The notes beneath the pieces are model-generated. The model did no database searches. It worked only from the letters and a program-made list of their open reading frames with translations, and had not been told where the DNA came from. The translations under genes and the position numbers were made by a program. This document shows, one piece after another, positions 46,401 to 54,740 of a stretch of DNA of 64,000 nucleotides (position 1 is the stretch's first letter; each line of letters opens with the position of its first letter). This DNA comes from Berberis thunbergii (Eukaryota; Streptophyta; Magnoliopsida; Ranunculales; Berberidaceae): contig QNQO01000646.1 in NCBI GenBank assembly GCA_003290165.1, forward strand, positions 496,001-560,000, in the 5' to 3' direction.

Positions 46401-49400
46401 GCACTGATTTTTGTACTCCCTTTTCTTCTCGTATTAGTATTGAACTCACTGCGTGATTAGACACGAACAGGTATAGATACAATGTTTTTCCTGTGTCTGG
46501 ATTTGTCAGCAACTTTGTACTTTCCATGTTTGTCTTAAGGTTTTGAAAGGCTTTTTCACATTCGTTATTCCATTCGAATGTCTTGTTCCCCTTCAAGATC
46601 TTGAAGAAATGCAGACACTTTTCTGATGACCTGAAAATAAATCTGTTTAGAATTGTTATCCTCTCATTAAGACTTTGAACACCTTTGATATTTGTCAGCG
46701 ACTACATATTGAGAAGTGTTTGTATCTGTTTTGGATTGGCTTCAATTCCTCACTGGTTGACCATGTACCCGATGAACTTCCCTGGTTCCACTCCAAATGT
46801 GCATTTTTTTGGATTTTGCAAAGTTGTGCAAAAGCCTATTCGATATTCGCAACATGGTCTGTTCTATGCAAGCTTTTAACGAGCATATCATCTATGTAAA
46901 CCTCCATTGTTTTGCCGATCTGATCTCTGAAAATTTTGTTTACTAGTCGTTGATACGTAACTCCTGCGTTCAACCCGAACGGCATTATTCGATAACAGTA
47001 TGTTCCCCTTTCTGTTATGAAAGACGTTTTTTCTTGTTCGAGAGTACATTTGTATTTGGTTCTATCCGAAGTACGCATCCATGAAGCTCAACATCTTGTG
47101 TCCGGCAGTTGCGTCCACTATTTGGTCTATTCGTGGGAGTAGGAAGTTGTCTTTGGGACAGACTTTATTTAAGTCGGTGTAATCCACGCACACCCTCAAT
47201 TTCTCATTTTTTACTAGCACCATGATTGCCAGCTAATTCGGATAGTGAACTTCCATTATCATTCCTGTGTTGAGTAGTCGGTGTACCTCGTTTATCACCT
47301 GATTGCGCTCCGGGGCCACCGGTCTTTTTTTTTGTCTAACCGATTTCTTGTCTGGATTCACTTGTAATTTGTGAAAACTGATGGATGGATCAATTCTCAT
47401 CATATCTTTCATTGTCCACGCGAAAACATCTTGGTTATCTTTTAGCAGTTGGATTGACTTCATGGCGAGTTCAGGTTGGATTCTTGTGCCGATTCGGACT
47501 ATCATTTTAGCTTCATTGTCTAAATAGACCTCGACCGTTTCGTCTTCCGATTGCCTAGTGTTGGGTCGATCTCGCGGACTGGTTGGAGCCATGTTGTCAT
47601 TTGGAGAATCCAAATTTGTTTCATCGGATCGTTGCGACGACTCTTCCAATCGTTGTGGTAATTGCTATTTGTGAGGAGTATTTATAGCAGCAAAATGACA
47701 CTGCCGAGCTGCTAGTTGGTCCTATTTTATTCTTCCAACGCCGTTATAAATGTGGTACTTCACGCATTGATGCATTATGGAAGATACAACACTCATTTTG
47801 TGTATCCATGGTCCCCCGAGTAGCATGTTGTATGCAGCAGGAGCGTCTACGATGAGAAAATATGTCATTAACACTCGCTACTTCCCTGGTTCTCCCACTT
47901 TGACTAGTAATCGGATCATTCCCAGTGGATTACATTGTTCCCCACTGAATCCTACCATAGACTGATCGCTTGATGAGAGCGTCTCAGTGATGAACTGCAT
48001 CCTTCTAAAAGTTGTTAGGTATAATAGGTTTGCTAAGCTGTCGGTGTCGATCAATACTTTTTTGATTTCCCATTTTGCTATCAAGACCGAAATCAATAAA
48101 GCATCATTGTGTGGAAAATCAACTCCATCGGCATCCTCGTTTGAGAAGGTTAAAATCCTTTGCATTGTCTTTGCGCGTTGTGCGCATGGTTCCTGGAATC
48201 AGATCTTTGTGTGTGAGTCCCTGACTATGCGCTTTTTGGATCGATTGGATTGCTGCTTTTCTCCGCCTATGATATGCAAGACGTAGATCGTTTCCTTTGA
48301 AACAACTGCTTCATTCTTGAGTTTGGCGAACTCTTTGAGTTGTCCCAATCTGATATGGTGTTCAATCTCGTCTCTTAGGCTGCGACAATCTTCAGTATCG
48401 TGGTCGTAATCATTGTAAAAGAGATAGTGTCTGTCACTGTACCGCTTTTCCGGATGTTCTCTCATATTTGGCAGCCACTTGACATCTTCTCTTCTCGCCA
48501 TCACCTCGAGGATCTCGCTTCGACTTGCTGTCAAAGCCGAGAATGTTCTTTCATATTAGGGTGTTCCCTAATTGCATTTGGAGCTGTTGTTAACCTGATG
48601 TTTCTTAAGTTGGACGATTTTCTTTTGTAAGCTACTGCTTTGCAAGTTTTGGATGATCCTATCTATCATTTCGATATCGTTGTCCATCTGAGCCATAAGC
48701 GTCTCCACTCAGGGATTCCCCATGACGTCACAAAACTGTTACTTGCGGGAGTTCTCTACCGGTAGGTATAATTGTCTCAATGGTTGTCTTTGGATCAGTA
48801 TTGGGCAACATGTTGTATCTGTCATTGTCAGACCGAATATTTGTGGAATACTCTATTGATGTTCAGGTTGTGTGAGCTTTGTCACTGAATCTTATTTTTA
48901 GGAAAAAAGGAAACTCATCGTTTCTCGCGGACGGCGCCAAACTGATGTGTCCAAAAATCGTCTTCATATGAGTTTGACCTGCAAAACCACTATTAGACTG
49001 CCAAAGAACATCTTTTTGGTGGCCGAAGGCACTCTGATACTTAAATCCCTTGTTGGAAGAATGAAGTAAATCTAGACAGAACTCGATTAAAGATGCATAC
49101 CTTTATCGAAAATTTCTTTTACCTTTTATAATGGTCGTAGTAAACTCTGTACATGACTTAAGCATTATAATGGTCGTAGTTAACCCTTGACTTAAGCACG
49201 TGACTTAATGGACCTACGACTCCACGAACGCGTCTCCATTAAGGAGAAGATTGTTACAGAAGCATCTCTAACTGAGTTTTGTTCATATTTACATCTTTCT
49301 CCCTTTTATAACAGTCTTCTCCTTAATGGAGATGCGTTCGTGGAGGCATAAGTCCCTCTACGGCTCTTTCTTGGTGCAACGTTCTTCTTCTTAATGAGAG

Positions 49401-51207
49401 AACATGTAACGGGCTTGGATTTGGGTTTTGATTTGTCTGAACCTGGACTCGAATCCCGCCTACGTTTTCTTAGAGGAGGATTTATTCTGGGCCTCTATAA
49501 TTATCCTCAATCTTTTCAGATTTTATGAGCTGGCCCAATGGATCGAGCGTTGTATTCTCGTGATGGAGCTTTATACCACATGTACGGTTGTGATAATTAA
49601 TCCATTTTGATGTATCATCTGAAGTCATTGGAATTAATTTCCCCAAAGGATTATTGGAAATACACGTGAGGGGACTTATATTGTGTTATTTCCATGAAAA
49701 ACCTATGAAAAAGTCTCACCCTTAACAATTAAAAAAATCACCATAAAATTTGGTATAGCACAATGAGAATCTCTAAGATTTTTTTCTTAAGCTTATGGAA
49801 TCTGGATAAACATGCATTACTAAGAAGAGACATCAAAGTTGCCAATTATACAATTCTTTTGTTGGATGAAGATTGACACAAGTGAACTCTAGCTCAAGAA
49901 GCATTTCTTGTTGGAGTTGGTTCGGAACCAAATTGCTGGTAGAAATGTATAGGTAGGAGAGGAATGCATGTATGACACTTGTATCTATTGTGAGTTTACG
50001 AATAAAACAAAAAATCATCTCCTTCTAGGGTGTGACCTTGTTCAAAGAATGTGTACTTTGGTTTTAGTTGGTGGCCCTACGGCAATAGTGAAGGTTCTTT
50101 CTTCTTGTGTAATACATACGCTCAGATCCAACAAGAAGCTATTGAACCAACATAATTTTCTTCCAAAACTTGAAAACTAGCCAACTAAAATGTGTGGAAA
50201 ACATTTCGTCATATACAAAAGAAAGGCTAAAATCACAATATAGGCCAATGGGGTACTAGCTCAGTTAGTAGACTTGTGGCGAATGGTATCACAAGTCCAA
50301 GGTTCAAATCCTGCCGACGGCATTTGGGATGGGAGGGGTTAAGGGATTAAAAAATTAACAATATGGTCCATTGTCGTAGAAACCTCATCAAAAAGTATTT
50401 GTTCCCTTCTTATAAAATAACCATTATAATAAGTCGTCAAAACACTATTTCCCAAAACTGTCCCCCTACTCCAAACACCTCCATTGTTTCATCCTTAACA
50501 ATGAAATTGAAGAAAACCCATCAAATAATGCAAGCATAAAGCGAAGAGTTCTACCTATCCCTTGCAAAACCACTATAAATGTATAAGTGGTCTTGGTATC
50601 CCGGGACTCTAATGCATGTGATGCAATCCATATCCACCTAATACCTATATGAGATAAAATGTCCCCGCAAATAATTACCCGGTGTAGGGGAACAAGAGGG
50701 TCCGTGGAACAGGAAGGGATTTTGGGTACATTGGTTTCCATGATATGAGATTCTAAGGGGTATGCAGAGCCAGTACGCTATTTCGGGTCACAATATGTAT
50801 ATTATTTAATTTGGTATGGTATTTAGGTACGATAATTATATATATATTTAAGAATGTATGAACGTGGACTCAATATATAATATTTTATGCATTGATTTAA
50901 TGATATGATAATTTGTTGAAAATTTAAAGGTGTTGTGGAAAACTCCAAGCTTTAATAAGTAAACGACCCAATAAAAATAAATAAATTTTAAAGATCCCAA
51001 CTACCCTCGTTTCATATTTGATATTTTCCTTATTGTTCTCCCTCCTTTGTTCTCTTCTTAAACAAATGGGTTGTTGAAATTCATAGATCCGGGTTGTGAA
51101 TCATACCGCGAATTGGTATACACGATCCAATTCAAAATTCGCAGGGGGAGCGAATCAGGTATCTATGGTCACACATGGCAAGCCAATGACTTACAAGCCC
51201 ACAAATG

Positions 51208-51247
<40 letters not shown>

Positions 51248-52579
51248 ATATAAGTGTTTCTTTATTCTTGGAAAAGCTTGGAATAGGTGTGCAAGGAAGC
51301 TATCAAGGTCTCTTACCTAATATGCAATTTGTTCAACACTGTGGTGGAAAATGAACAAGAGGATCCTCAATAGCTTGTCAAGGTGGGAAGCAAGTAAGTT
51401 TTCCCTTGAAGCTTTGGCACTTCTTTTGCATTGGAGTATATGGTGTAGATTGGGAGGTTTTCTTTTGAATTGGGATAATTTTGCACCGTAGCAAACAATC
51501 AGCTTTATTGAAAACTGAAGAGGGAGGATAAAGTAGGTAGAATCGTAGACAACTTCTAGAACGGGTTTTTCCAAGCTTATGACCATGATAATTGATTAGT
51601 CTCTTTTACGCTGCATGTAATTTTGGTTATTGAGAAATTCGACAAATTATACTATACAGTAATGAAATTCCCTTTCTAAACTTCAACTCTGCAACTTGTG
51701 CAGGCGAGAGCAAGTAAGAAAAAAATAATAAGTTTGTAGCTCATATATTAATGATTTTATGGTTCTATAAGTGTTACCTTTATCTCAATAATAATAACAG
51801 GGTGATCACAATAAAACCTCTTCTTACATTTAATCGTGATCTAGAACCTGCAACAAATCTAAACTTTTAACAAGGTCAAGATCTAAAGCTAATTAGTTTT
51901 TGCTTAGATAACAGATCCCCAACAAGGATTTGACCCAAAATAGAAATATAAGATAGCCATGGATTCTGCAAAACAAACTCAATGAATCCAACATCCTTAA
52001 ATGCCCGATTGGTTCTTCACATCACAATCACCCCCAATTACTTCTACCCTTCACAACACAGATCCACCCCCACTCAACTCTATCCATACTTTCACCTAAT
52101 GTTCAGCTGAAGAAACAAATCCCTTAAAAATCTCACCTTTTCAATCCCAAAACAAGGTCCACCTCAAATTAAGCAAATGCAACTAAAAACACACCCTACA
52201 AACCCGGCGAACCTACTAAAATTAGCAAATTCCCATTCAGACACTCTATAAAACCACATAAAGCACCAATTTTTCCTCCACAAACCCTGAAATCAAGATA
52301 ACCTCATCACGAATTCAACAATGCAGAACCCAAAAACACAAACTCACCTCGTAACAGCTTATCCAGATCCAGATCTGACCGATCTCTTCCCTTCAAGAAC
52401 GGAGGCAACCAGAACATTGCAGACAAGAACACCGCCAACCCGAACACCAGCACGACCACGCACTTCACACGCACGAACTTGCACACGTTCGAAGGACACC
52501 GATTGACGCCCGCATTGGTCGAGCTCACTGTTCCTTCTTCCGAAGAAGGCAGAGTTTGGTCTTCTTCCCCTTTCCCCAT
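32291..52579 (-). CDS. Plant proline-rich membrane-anchored protein (DUF7036-like), 5 exons over 20 kb
   Basis: Exons in reading order: 52579-52348, 38513-38410, 38320-37949, 37362-36711, 32367-32291. They sum to 1437 nt (478 codons plus stop), the phases agree at every junction, and all introns are GT...AG. The N-terminus [16 protein letters not shown] is cytosolic-like, followed by a membrane anchor ([20 protein letters not shown]). Exon 2 reads [17 protein letters not shown] and [14 protein letters not shown]. Exon 3 continues [20 protein letters not shown] and LYEN-type blocks. Exon 4 has [20 protein letters not shown] and [20 protein letters not shown], then a Pro/Ser/His-rich tract with SPAP and APAPAP repeats. 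Exon 5 ends in a hydrophobic tail ([16 protein letters not shown]). I recognise the plant family I believe Pfam lists as DUF7036, function unknown; the tail suggests a GPI or C-terminal membrane anchor, and the AP/SP repeats suggest arabinogalactan-type glycosylation. Intron 1 is 13.8 kb and filled with transposons, but no exon is damaged. Confidence 0.88.
34165..34330 (+). pseudogene. Ty1/copia gag crumb
   Basis: The plus strand reads [20 protein letters not shown], then after a frame slip MSNED, a stop, and [11 protein letters not shown]. The order matches copia Gag (a QQGLHKAL-type block, then a DEDWADLDERA-type block). Very short and broken; it lies in intron 4 of the minus-strand gene. 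Confidence 0.5.
34320..34440 (-). pseudogene. Possible LINE zinc-binding-region crumb
   Basis: The minus strand reads [17 protein letters not shown] then LLYLFL. This recalls the WxDxWCG...FPxLYxLA stretch upstream of the zf-RVT domain in plant LINEs. Only about 40 residues; uncertain. Confidence 0.3.
34440..34478. repeat. Poly-A tract (39 nt)
   Basis: An uninterrupted A-run, possibly the tail of a retroposed sequence on the plus strand. Its length in the true genome is uncertain because homopolymers are hard to sequence. Confidence 0.9.
34593..35482. mobile_element. hAT-like non-autonomous element with AAGGCG termini
   Basis: The left end TAGTTAAGGCGTTGAGGCGG and right end GGCGGTCGCCTTGACTA form inverted repeats (TAGT(T/C)AAGGCG). 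Subterminal zones are unusually GC-rich for the window, with many GAGGCG/CGCCT words, and enclose an AT-rich core. The flanks show no clean 8-bp duplication, although CTC.AAGAACACAC-like sequence occurs on both sides. The core holds an imperfect 110-bp tandem duplication (about 34692-34908). Confidence 0.6.
34692..34908. repeat. Tandem duplication of about 110 bp
   Basis: The two copies share TTTTTTATAATA.ATTGAAAC, CATCATTTTGATAAGTATCA and ATGTACAAAAAGTGAC. They lie inside the AAGGCG-ended element. Confidence 0.75.
35803..36096. repeat. Near-identical tandem duplication, period 151 bp
   Basis: GGTTCTCTGGGCTTCCCCAA starts copies at 35803 and 35954. Over about 145 aligned bases I see only two or three differences (TATGTTTG/TATGCTTG and GGGATTTCC/GGGAGTTCC). 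It is non-coding and lies in intron 4 of the minus-strand gene. Confidence 0.85.
39262..39535. repeat. Imperfect tandem duplication, period about 158 bp
   Basis: Both copies carry GATTATA.GTATAAA, TTTTATGTTGAAATGT and ATTTTTATTGTTG-like segments. It lies in intron 1 of the minus-strand gene, at some distance from known elements. No coding content. Confidence 0.55.
40081..40450. mobile_element. Foldback MITE, 370 bp, with arms of about 170-180 bp
   Basis: The first half (GAGTATTATGAACAGTTTAG, TTGTCCAAGTTTTACTTTA, CCCAAATTTTCATAA) returns as its reverse complement in the second half (TTATGAAAATTGGGATCTAA, AAGTAAAACTTGGACAAG, CTAAAAGCTAAATAATACTT). The ends are AACTATTGCCCC and GGAGCAAAAGTT. 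Almost the whole element is one imperfect inverted repeat around a short centre near 40265-40285. No target duplication could be defined, so the superfamily is open. Confidence 0.8.
41777..41875. repeat. Tandem duplication, period about 49 bp
   Basis: CAAGGAATTTGAACACTAAA followed by TAATATT(A/T)GATAGAGTA occurs twice. It ends about 40 bp left of gypsy element 2 and belongs to the pre-insertion intron sequence. Confidence 0.8.
41919..42512 (-). repeat. 3' LTR of gypsy element 2 with an extra LTR end
   Basis: Starts TGATGTGTCCAAAAATCATA, then ACTAAAC, then TGATGTGTCCAAAAATCG again. The terminal 17 bases are therefore present twice, separated by a few bases that resemble the start of the priming site (AAAC). 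The rest is homologous to 48943-49620 and to both LTRs of gypsy element 1. Confidence 0.85.
42513..42535 (-). other. Polypurine tract of gypsy element 2
   Basis: The minus strand reads CCCACTAACTAAGGGGGGAG followed by TAGT, immediately inside the 3' LTR, matching the tract in gypsy element 1. Confidence 0.7.
42827..44201 (+). pseudogene. Antisense accessory ORF of gypsy element 2 (Transposase_28-like)
   Basis: Starts [19 protein letters not shown]. It has [34 protein letters not shown] and, after a frameshift near 43068, [20 protein letters not shown], the core of the PF04195-type domain (name from memory). A later frame, 43368-44201, contains [20 protein letters not shown], a basic middle stretch, [18 protein letters not shown] and a Ser/Ala-rich end. 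It faces opposite to pol and ends roughly 250 bp from the integrase end. Overall composition (charged, Ser-rich, no catalytic motif that I recognise) does not show what it does. At least one further frameshift lies at 43190-43368. Confidence 0.75.
44460..45357 (-). pseudogene. Integrase of gypsy element 2, degenerate
   Basis: The conserved end of the core reads [37 protein letters not shown] at 44919-44647. This is the usual segment after the catalytic Glu in gypsy integrases. Upstream (44920-45357) the zinc-binding and catalytic parts are spread over several frames with stops, and about 60 bp (near 44850-44965) is locally duplicated around GATTGCCTCCATAATTG. Downstream (44640-44460) C-terminal sequence remains. 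Confidence 0.7.
45358..46229 (-). pseudogene. Archaeal-type RNase H and linker to integrase, element 2
   Basis: 46229-45885 reads [47 protein letters not shown] and [13 protein letters not shown], the additional RNase H typical of Tat elements. The usual catalytic DGSSN is changed to DRSSN. 45849-45358 continues [19 protein letters not shown] (RNase H end, with the last catalytic Asp in ADELAKEA) and [25 protein letters not shown], the start of the integrase zinc-binding domain. Confidence 0.8.
46369..47649 (-). pseudogene. Reverse transcriptase of gypsy element 2, broken
   Basis: 47649-47233 carries the region before RT ([33 protein letters not shown]). 47078-46836 has the palm motifs [24 protein letters not shown] and the catalytic YIDDML. 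46596-46369 has [18 protein letters not shown] and [19 protein letters not shown], the thumb and first RNase H region. Stops separate the pieces. Confidence 0.85.
47878..48165 (-). pseudogene. Aspartic protease of gypsy element 2 with altered active site
   Basis: [20 protein letters not shown] leads into [14 protein letters not shown]. Retroviral-type proteases have D-T-G-S/A at this place; here the Gly is Asp (DTD), which should abolish activity. [20 protein letters not shown] follows as expected for Tat proteases. Confidence 0.8.
48199..48534 (-). pseudogene. Gag C-terminus of gypsy element 2; gag core missing
   Basis: Reads [20 protein letters not shown] then [20 protein letters not shown] and LGQLKEF, the zinc-knuckle-like region before the protease in Tat elements. 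Only about 400 bp separate it from the priming site, and the retrotransposon gag core seen in gypsy element 1 is absent, so an internal deletion has removed it. Confidence 0.7.
48912..48942 (-). other. Primer binding site of gypsy element 2
   Basis: The minus strand reads GTTTGGCGCCGTCCGCGAGA followed by AACGATGAG, next to the 5' LTR. It is the TTTGGCGCCGTC motif of Tat elements. Confidence 0.8.
48943..49620 (-). repeat. 5' LTR of gypsy element 2 with an internal palindrome
   Basis: Homologous to the other three LTRs but about 85 bp longer than its partner. The surplus is at 49150-49310, where part of the LTR is present a second time in inverted orientation: CCTACGACTCCACGAACGCG with CTCCATTAAGGAGAAGA (about 49210-49256) is the reverse complement of the segment at 49308-49353. 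The outer end is TCATCT instead of the expected TCATCA. Confidence 0.85.
50251..50357 (+). mobile_element. tRNA-derived SINE
   Basis: Contains a pol III A box TAGCTCAGTTAG (50257-50268) and a canonical B box GGTTCAAATCC (50301-50311), spaced as in a tRNA. It is followed by a short A-rich tail. Imperfect 16-bp target duplications flank it (50235-50250 and 50358-50373, three differences). The middle ACTTGTG...CACAAGT can pair as an anticodon-like stem, but no true anticodon loop or CCA-side acceptor stem is present, so it is not a functional tRNA gene. It lies in intron 1 of the proline-rich gene, on the opposite strand. Confidence 0.8.
51208..51244. repeat. Poly-A tract (37 nt)
   Basis: An uninterrupted A-run in intron 1 of the minus-strand gene. 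It may be the tail of a plus-strand retroposed sequence, but I see no coding part upstream. Confidence 0.9.
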
Positions 52580-52909
52580 CTCTCTTCAAGATCGCTTCTT
52601 TGTTAATCCCCATCTCTTCTTTTTTGCCCTAATTTCACCCCAAACGGATCCGCCATTGCTGTCTCTGTGTTGTTGTGTTGTCCAAGGCTTGAGAGAGAGA
52701 GAGAGAGAGTGGTTTACAGTGTTGTTGGAAAGCTGGTTTTTAAAATGCGCACTCACTGCGCACTACAGCACTCACTTGGGTTTTACGGTGCATTTTATCC
52801 GAAAGTTTTGATTCGATGCAACATGCACTATGTACGAACGAAATTAAGCAGAACAAATGGACTTTATCTGCATCGAGATACGTGAATTAGAATGTTTGTG
52901 TAAATCGAG
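52580..52909 (-). promoter_or_regulatory. 5' UTR and proximal promoter of the proline-rich gene
   Basis: Upstream of the start codon on the minus strand. It contains a (GA)n run at 52691-52709 (CT repeat on the coding strand, about 110-130 bp before the start), a common feature of plant 5' leaders. The transcription start cannot be placed. Confidence 0.45.
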
Positions 52910-54459
52910 GGTGACAGATTAACAAAGGCATCTTTTGACACAATGTTTTGATCTATCTGCGCCATCAACAAAGCAAATTTTTTGAATTCATGTTTGTTTT
53001 TGCTTAATTTAACAAAGTCTTTTCTTTCTTAAAACTCAGATCAATAATTAGGAAGGTGAATTAATTACACTTTTTATACTTTTCTTTAATTAAGTTGATA
53101 ATATTTCAACTTGTCTACGATTTTCTTATAACTGACTTTTAAAAAAAATTACCAAATTAAGTGTAATGGATAATGTCCAAATAAAACTCAATCTAGGATT
53201 TAAAACAAAAGTGGGAGGTTGAGTGTGTCGAAGAGCTATGCCTAAAAGCACTTTGAGTTTTAAAAATCTAGATAAAAAAAAAATTTCTAGATAAAGACTT
53301 GAGTAGAAATATTAAAGAGAAATGAGATAGAGTTGCTATTAACACCAATAACCCGTTTCGAGATTGGTGAGTTTTAAGATTTGTAAAAAGAGAGATCAAC
53401 GAGCTTTTTTTTTCTAAATATAATATAGTTTTTTTTTAATCTTGATGGGGCATAAAAATGAGAAGAAAAAATTAAGGAAGGTGTGTGTGCTCTTGAAGCC
53501 TTGAAACAATAAGGCAATAGTCAAGAACCATAGTCACTACCAGTTGGTAAAATGTCACAAAAGTTACCATAAAACCAATACTTCAAAATAAGGAGAAGGT
53601 ACACATCAACTACCAGACAGTAACATAATGTCCTCATCTCCTCTTGTTATGCCTCTTTTAATTTGGTACAAACATGTTTCCACTACCACTGATAAGAGCA
53701 CCACATGTGCCCTTAATCTAAATAGAAATAGTGCCTTCTATTGATGAAGGGTGGCATCTATTTATAAACTTTTTTTTTTTTTCCTTTTTAAGTACTCATT
53801 TACCCCACCAGAAACCTACAATTTACAGTCATTTGGGTCAACTTTTCCTTATTTGTTTAACAGAAAAATATATATATATATATATACGCATACATATCCT
53901 TGGATACAAAACCTTTATAGGTTGTCTAAGGTCTTTGATGGTAAAAATTAAAATGGACGATCAATCATCCCTCATTTTAAACAAAAACTAAATTTTTGGG
54001 TTTTCTTATTACTTCATCACTCAAACCACATTCCATATTTTAACTTTTTCATCATTATTTAAATATATCTTCAACTTTTTCATTCCCATATTACTTTGTT
54101 TTGATTTTTAGTTTTGATTTTAATTTGGAAAGTTAAAGGATTTGAATATTTTAATGTTATTTTAGATTTAGTGGATGTTATGGTTGCCCCTAAATTTAGG
54201 GAGAAATTGAAAGTTAAGTTAAAATATGAAATGCTCTAGGGGATCCATCGAAACATGCATTTTCTCACATTAGCCTCTAAGATGCTCTAAAATGGAGATT
54301 GTTGGCGTTGTGCAGTAAGTAGAATGAAGTATAGAGAACGAGTTATCTAAGGACCCCTGCTAAATAACACCACTACTTATACTGATAGACATCGCCACCC
54401 ACCATTTTTGTTGGATTTACTGAAGGACACCACCACTATATAAACAAAAAAAAACATAA
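52910..54459. other. AT-rich intergenic spacer
   Basis: No coding signal. Contains an (AT)n run at 53867-53886 and T-runs near 53770. No transposon ends recognised. Confidence 0.5.
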
Positions 54460-54740
54460 TCTTAACCATCATCCTCTCATTTATCCCTTTCTTTTCCACA
54501 ATCGCCGCCTCCTTCTCCTCTCCTCCCCTTCACCCCACCACCTCATCCTTATCCTCCCCTTCACCACCACCACAACCTCGCCACCGCCACTTCATCCTCC
54601 TCCTCCCCTTCATCACCACCACCTCGCCACCTATCATCCTTCTCCCATTCACCACCGCAACCTCGCCACCTCTCCTCCTCCCCTTTTACCACCACCACCT
54701 TGCAACTGTCGTCTCTCATCCCACCTCCTCCCATCTTCTT
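54460..54740. repeat. Pyrimidine- and CCACC-rich low-complexity block
   Basis: Degenerate iterations of CACCACCTC, CTCCTCCCCTTC and CGCCACC. Any ORF here is compositional. Confidence 0.7.

Larger units (their letters stand above)
41919..49620 (-). mobile_element. Tat-type Ty3/gypsy element 2 with pol, in intron 1 of the proline-rich gene (TSD GAAGT)
   Basis: The 5-bp duplication GAAGT flanks it (41914-41918 and 49621-49625). LTRs are 41919-42512 and 48943-49620. On the minus strand, in order: priming site, gag C-terminus, protease, reverse transcriptase, RNase H, a second (archaeal-type) RNase H, integrase. After these, on the opposite strand, comes an accessory ORF before the 3' LTR. The dual RNase H and the antisense ORF point to the Tat lineage. 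The gag core is missing and every domain carries frameshifts or stops, so it is inactive. It lies in the same orientation as the host gene. Confidence 0.9.

Noticed and set aside
50251..50324. Possible tRNA gene
   Set aside because: A and B boxes are good, but the acceptor stem does not pair and no normal anticodon loop is present; A-rich tail and target duplications point to a SINE.
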